In this document: positions 60,739-64,000 of the stretch, piece by piece | Position numbering within the stretch: position 1 is the stretch's first letter | Layout of the letters: every line of letters begins with the position of its first letter | From: JAGNLV01 sp964612145 | GTDB lineage: Bacteria > Zixibacteria > MSB-5A5 > GN15 > FEB-12 | Direction: 5' to 3' | Assembly: GCA_964612145.1 (NCBI GenBank) | Contig: CAZTBP010000001.1 | Location: 248,001-312,000 of the forward strand | DNA length: 64,000 nt | The notes under the pieces: model-generated | What the model saw: the letters and a program-made list of their open reading frames with translations, nothing else | Database searches by the model: none | What the model was told of the DNA's origin: nothing | Translations under genes and position numbers: made by a program

Positions 60739-61563
60739 TCACTCACAGCAAATCCGGACGTGATCCTTATCATCATCAACCTCGATACACATCTCCGTCA
60801 ACGCCTGCACCAGCCGATCAAAGTCATCACCGCCCAGCTTCTTCAGGTCGACATCAAACCCCCTCTTCGCCAGCGCCGTGTTCACCTTTCCCTTGGCGTC
60901 ATCCGGCATCAACGCCCCTAACTTCATTCCCGCCCGAAGCAAACCGAGCGGAATCCGCACATTGACCCGCTCGCCCTTCCCCTGTTTTCCGTTGATCTTC
61001 ACACAGAAGAACTTTGGCTCCTTCTTGCCGCCGTACTCCGACGCCTCCACCGCCGTGGCGCCCTGCTTGTCAATCGCATCCAGCAGCCGTTCCGCCTCAT
61101 CGGCCGAGATCTTCCCCGCACTCAGCATCTCCAAAATTTTCTTCCGTCCCGCACTCACGATGATTCTTCCTTTCTGTATTTGCGCAACTGCCTCATCTGC
61201 CGTTATTTCCCCCCGCTCCAGACGCTCCAGCACGGCCGCTGAACTTGCACCTGACTTTACAACATCTTCCTCCTCCGCCTCCGGCCTCACATCGATATCA
61301 ATGAAGTCAAACTGCTGCCCAATCTGGTTCAGCCGGTTCTTCACGGTCGGATAACTGATCCCGAACAGCGCCTCCATCTTTTTGATCGAACCATGACTGC
61401 GCACAAACGCCGCCAAAAACAACTGGTCCTCCGAGGGCAACTTAGCCAGCGGCGGCAACTCAAACGACCCCTCGATCGCGATGTCACTCCCCTCCAATCG
61501 AACCCGCTCCACCCAAAACGCCCTCCCAGCCGTCAATTCAGTCAAATCTCTCCAGCTACCCAT
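60739..61563 (-). CDS. DUF2089-type HTH regulator with SHOCT-like repeats
   Basis: The N-terminal 95 residues are a DUF2089 HTH (LPSEDQLFLAAFVRSHGSIKKMEALFGISYPTVKNRLNQI). Two SHOCT-like repeats follow (LERGEITADEAVAQI and LSAGKISADEAERLL), then a C-terminal domain (FFCVKINGKQGKGERVNVRIPLGLLRAG) typical of the YvlB-like family. A cytosolic regulator, possibly sensing envelope or metabolite stress. A palindrome lies 50 bases upstream. Confidence 0.85.
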   Translation of the reverse strand: MGSWRDLTELTAGRAFWVERVRLEGSDIAIEGSFELPPLAKLPSEDQLFLAAFVRSHGSIKKMEALFGISYPTVKNRLNQIGQQFDFIDIDVRPEAEEEDVVKSGASSAAVLERLERGEITADEAVAQIQKGRIIVSAGRKKILEMLSAGKISADEAERLLDAIDKQGATAVEASEYGGKKEPKFFCVKINGKQGKGERVNVRIPLGLLRAGMKLGALMPDDAKGKVNTALAKRGFDVDLKKLGGDDFDRLVQALTEMCIEVDDDKDHVRICCE

Positions 61564-61612
61564 ATTTCCCTTTCCTGAACTATCTTTAACCGACTCTACG
61601 ACACGTTAAACA

Positions 61613-61627
61613 GTTTTGCTTCAAAAC
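61613..61627. promoter_or_regulatory. Palindrome upstream of the DUF2089 gene, possible operator
   Basis: GTTTTG and CAAAAC flank CTT, 50 bases upstream of the start codon in an AT-rich stretch. A site for the HTH protein itself (autoregulation) is a reasonable guess, not tested. Confidence 0.35.
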
Positions 61628-61692
61628 TCAAGTAGATTGCTTAATTTATCTTATTTCTATATTCATTTTTCTAATCTTTTTCGCCCTTAAGA

Positions 61693-61722
61693 CAAAAAAA
61701 CCCGGCCGGTACAACCGGCCGG
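61693..61722 (-). terminator. Rho-independent terminator of the redoxin gene
   Basis: On the minus strand a 9-bp perfect GC stem (CCCGGCCGG / CCGGCCGGG) with a 5-base loop is followed by seven T. It lies 25 bases past the stop of the redoxin gene. Confidence 0.92.
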
Positions 61723-61746
61723 GCTGCGTAACACACTCTCAGCAAT

Positions 61747-62418
61747 CTACTTCTTCGCGTACTTCACCGAACAGCCATATGGCTGACTTACTTTGACGCC
61801 AACCTCCTCACCGGCCATCGATGCCGCCATCGCCGCCTTTACATAATTCTCAGACTCCAGCGTCGTCTCAGCGTCCGTCGTCGGCTTGGCATCAATCGCC
61901 CCGGCATACACTAAAGCACCGTCCGGATTGATCACGTACATGTGCGGCGTTGTCTTCGCCTCGTACATCTTCCCGACTGTCCCACTGGTGTCGATCAGGT
62001 AGGCCGTCGCATTCCAGCCTTCCTTCTTCATCCGCTGCTTCAGCGCGTCACCGGCAATATACCCCTGCTTGCCTTCCGCCGAGGAACAGATCGACAGCCA
62101 CACTGCACCCTTCTCGATATACTGCCGCTGAAGGCTCGGGATGTTGCCCGATCCATAGTGTGCCTCCACAAACGGGCAGTCAAAATTGATCCATTCCAGG
62201 ATCACATACTTCCCTGCAAAATCACTCAGCGAATGCTCCTCACCGGCCGCCGACATCAGCGTGAAATCCGGCGCCGCCTCGCCTATCTTGGCGTGCTTGT
62301 GCATCTTCTCGCCCGACATATCTGCTTCACCCTTCTGGTGATGATCCGCCTGCACTGCGTACAGGGCGAACACCATCATAACCCCCAACACCAATACCGA
62401 AAGTTTCCGTACCATCAT
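61747..62418 (-). CDS. Exported AhpC/TSA-type redoxin
   Basis: Signal peptide (MMVRKLSVLVLGVMMVFALYAVQA), then a thioredoxin-like fold: APDFTLMSAAGEEHSLSDFAGKYVILEWINFDCPFVEAHY, with a single Cys in the DCPF motif, and a TPHMYVINPDGALVYAGAID strand with the cis-Pro. One conserved Cys suggests a resolving or single-cysteine redox role. Another Cys is at the C-terminus (PYGCSVKY). It follows a DsbD-like gene by 64 bases, so both may handle periplasmic thiols. Confidence 0.88.
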   Translation of the reverse strand: MMVRKLSVLVLGVMMVFALYAVQADHHQKGEADMSGEKMHKHAKIGEAAPDFTLMSAAGEEHSLSDFAGKYVILEWINFDCPFVEAHYGSGNIPSLQRQYIEKGAVWLSICSSAEGKQGYIAGDALKQRMKKEGWNATAYLIDTSGTVGKMYEAKTTPHMYVINPDGALVYAGAIDAKPTTDAETTLESENYVKAAMAASMAGEEVGVKVSQPYGCSVKYAKK

Positions 62419-62482
62419 AGTTGCTAATCACTCCTTGCTCACTGTCTTTGGCAGCCGACACACCGGTGAGCGCTCGGATGTA

Positions 62483-64000
62483 TCAGCTGTCGATTTCATT
62501 CAATGCTTCCAATACAATGCCCGGGGTCAATATCTCCGGTAAAATCTTCGCATCCCCGTCGCCCGGCGCAAACAGCAGATACAACGGCACACTGTTTCGT
62601 CCGTATTCCGCCAGCGCCCGCGTAATTTCATCCGAACGCGAGGTCCAATCCGCCTTGAGCGCAACCACTTCCATCTCATCAAATTTATCCTGCACCGACT
62701 CCGCCCCCAGTGCGACCCGCTCGTTAACCTTGCAGCTGAGACACCACGCTGCCGTGAAATCCACAAACACCGGCTTGTCTCCGGCTCGAAGCTCCCGCAG
62801 CCTCTCCCGGCTGAACGGCTCCCACCTGATCCCCCCATCGACACTCGCCGTGGCCGTCTGCTCCGTCTTGACCTTCTCGACTCCGGCTAATCCACCCCCC
62901 GCCGCACCCAGGACCAGCACCGCCGCCGTCACGTACGCCACCCTCCGTTTACCCGTCGACTGCGACAACGAACCCCAGCGGCCCATTACCCAGGCCCCGA
63001 TCGCCGTTACCAGTAACACCACCATCAGTGCCGCTACCGCATTGATCCCCGCCTGAACACCCAGTACCCACGCCAGCCAGATTACCGTTGCCAGCAGCAG
63101 GAATCCCATAATCTGCTTTAACGTCTCCATCCAGCGACCCGGTTTCGGCACGAACCTCAGCAGCCCCGGCGCCATCGAAAGCACCACATACGGTGCCGCC
63201 ATTCCCAGTCCCAGCGCCGTGAATATCAACCAGCCTACCCACACCTGTTGCGTCAGCGAGAACCCCAGCGCCGACCCCATGAATGGGGCCGTGCACGGCG
63301 TCGCTACGACCGTTGCCGTGACGCCATTGAGAAACGATCCGCCCATCCCGCTAGTCTTCCCGCCGCCAACGGTCGTCAGTGAACTACCGATTTCAAACAC
63401 CCCCAGCAGGTTCAGCCCAAACAAAAACATGAACACCGACAGCACCACCAAAAACGCCGGCGACTGCAACTGAAACCCCCAGCCCAGCTCCTGACCACCT
63501 GCCCGCAGCGCCATAAGCACCGCCGCCAGCGCCCAAAAACTCAGCAGCACCCCACCCGTAAACACAAGCCCATGCGCCGCTGATTTACTCCGGCTTTCAT
63601 TTGCCTGTTGCACGAATCCTAACACCTTCAACGACAACACCGGCAGCACGCACGGCATCAAATTCAGAATCATCCCGCCCAAAAACGCAAAGAGCAGTGC
63701 CTTAAATATCCCGCTGTCCCATCCACTCGTCGCCGCCACCGGCGGAGTATCCCCCGATGCGTTCACCGCAGCAGTAAACTCCAACGCCTTCTCCGACGCC
63801 GGCCCTCGCCAGCCATCTTCGCTGATCAGGATCCCCGAAACCGTCTCCGGCGCCTCTAAACTGTAGTGCGACCGCTCCACCGTCAGGCGATACCCGCTTT
63901 CGGTTACCTCCAACGTTTGCGGGGCGGCATTTTCAATGACCTTGGATTCATGCGGCAGGAATGTCACTTCTGTCAGGGAATCTCTATACCACTCCGGCGG
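62483..64000 (-). CDS. DsbD-like thiol:disulfide interchange protein, cut by the window end
   Basis: The beta domain spans multiple membrane helices (LLFAFLGGMILNLMPCVLPVLSLKVLG; two Cys pass electrons, the second at GVTATVVATPCTAPFMG). The C-terminal thioredoxin-like domain has VDFTAAWCLSCKVNERV. The frame stays open beyond 63967 (a GTG) to the window edge, with residues TEV upstream, so the N-terminus is missing here. It would move reducing power from the cytosol to periplasmic thiol proteins such as the redoxin that follows. Confidence 0.92.
   Translation of the reverse strand, partial: PPEWYRDSLTEVTFLPHESKVIENAAPQTLEVTESGYRLTVERSHYSLEAPETVSGILISEDGWRGPASEKALEFTAAVNASGDTPPVAATSGWDSGIFKALLFAFLGGMILNLMPCVLPVLSLKVLGFVQQANESRSKSAAHGLVFTGGVLLSFWALAAVLMALRAGGQELGWGFQLQSPAFLVVLSVFMFLFGLNLLGVFEIGSSLTTVGGGKTSGMGGSFLNGVTATVVATPCTAPFMGSALGFSLTQQVWVGWLIFTALGLGMAAPYVVLSMAPGLLRFVPKPGRWMETLKQIMGFLLLATVIWLAWVLGVQAGINAVAALMVVLLVTAIGAWVMGRWGSLSQSTGKRRVAYVTAAVLVLGAAGGGLAGVEKVKTEQTATASVDGGIRWEPFSRERLRELRAGDKPVFVDFTAAWCLSCKVNERVALGAESVQDKFDEMEVVALKADWTSRSDEITRALAEYGRNSVPLYLLFAPGDGDAKILPEILTPGIVLEALNEIDS

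Overview
The window comes from a Gram-negative bacterium, most likely a member of the Fibrobacteres-Chlorobi-Bacteroidetes (FCB) side of the tree such as candidate phylum Zixibacteria. This is inferred from two secreted proteins ending in FlgD-like C-terminal domains with the NFPNPFNP-type signature, a PorV-like outer-membrane protein, many signal peptides, and a Bacteroidota-flavoured type VI secretion system (T6SS). GC content is moderately high. I see no tRNA, rRNA, insertion sequence, integrase or CRISPR array.

Layout. (1) 1-6400, plus strand: a copper/silver-type RND efflux operon (CusB-like adaptor with two metal-binding domains and a DUF3347 tail, an enlarged CusA-like pump, a Met/His-rich lipoprotein), closed by a stem-loop. 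(2) 6500-7870, minus: two small exported proteins of unknown role. (3) 7885-29860, minus: a T6SS locus. Read in the direction of transcription it starts with an effector/spike block (PAAR fusion, HExxH zincin, lipoprotein, DUF1795/EagR-like chaperone, PAAR-tail paralogue, VasX-like membrane protein). It then gives the ClpV ATPase in two separate genes, sheath TssB-TssC, tube TssD/Hcp, spike VgrG, baseplate TssE-TssF-TssG-TssK, and two membrane proteins: a TssL-like protein and a short TssM-like GTPase. TssA and TssJ are not found. (4) 29972-35246, minus: a Ser/Thr kinase with a PEGA ectodomain, leading a run of three exported or surface proteins directly upstream of the T6SS. (5) 35475-40928, minus: an HTH regulator, a small exported protein preceded by a sigma-54-like promoter, and a very large kinase-TPR-GAF-AAA+-Fis regulator. 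(6) 41082-55235, minus: one overlapping operon that runs from a 2593-residue surface protein and a PorV/TPR protein into a partner-switching set (PP2C phosphatase, STAS-ATPase fusion, STAS) and a histidine kinase. (7) 55236-55727: a gap with what may be a photolyase-related remnant. (8) 55728-59126, plus: an SDR/DUF2867 protein, a DUF523/DUF1722 protein and a 2-hydroxyacid dehydrogenase in overlap or near-overlap. (9) 59370-64000: a small outer-membrane beta-barrel, a HAD hydrolase, a DUF2089 regulator, a redoxin, and a DsbD-like protein cut by the window edge.

How it fits together. The T6SS is the centre of interest. Its gene set gives a complete contractile apparatus with an unusual membrane anchor, an unusual two-gene ATPase, a PASTA-TssG fusion, and at least two candidate effectors with a chaperone and a possible immunity lipoprotein. 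Two kinases, an AAA+ activator with an altered sigma-54 contact loop, and a PP2C/STAS/ATPase switch lie beside it. They could connect surface sensing, protein phosphorylation and expression of the secretion and surface genes. That link is inferred from gene order only.
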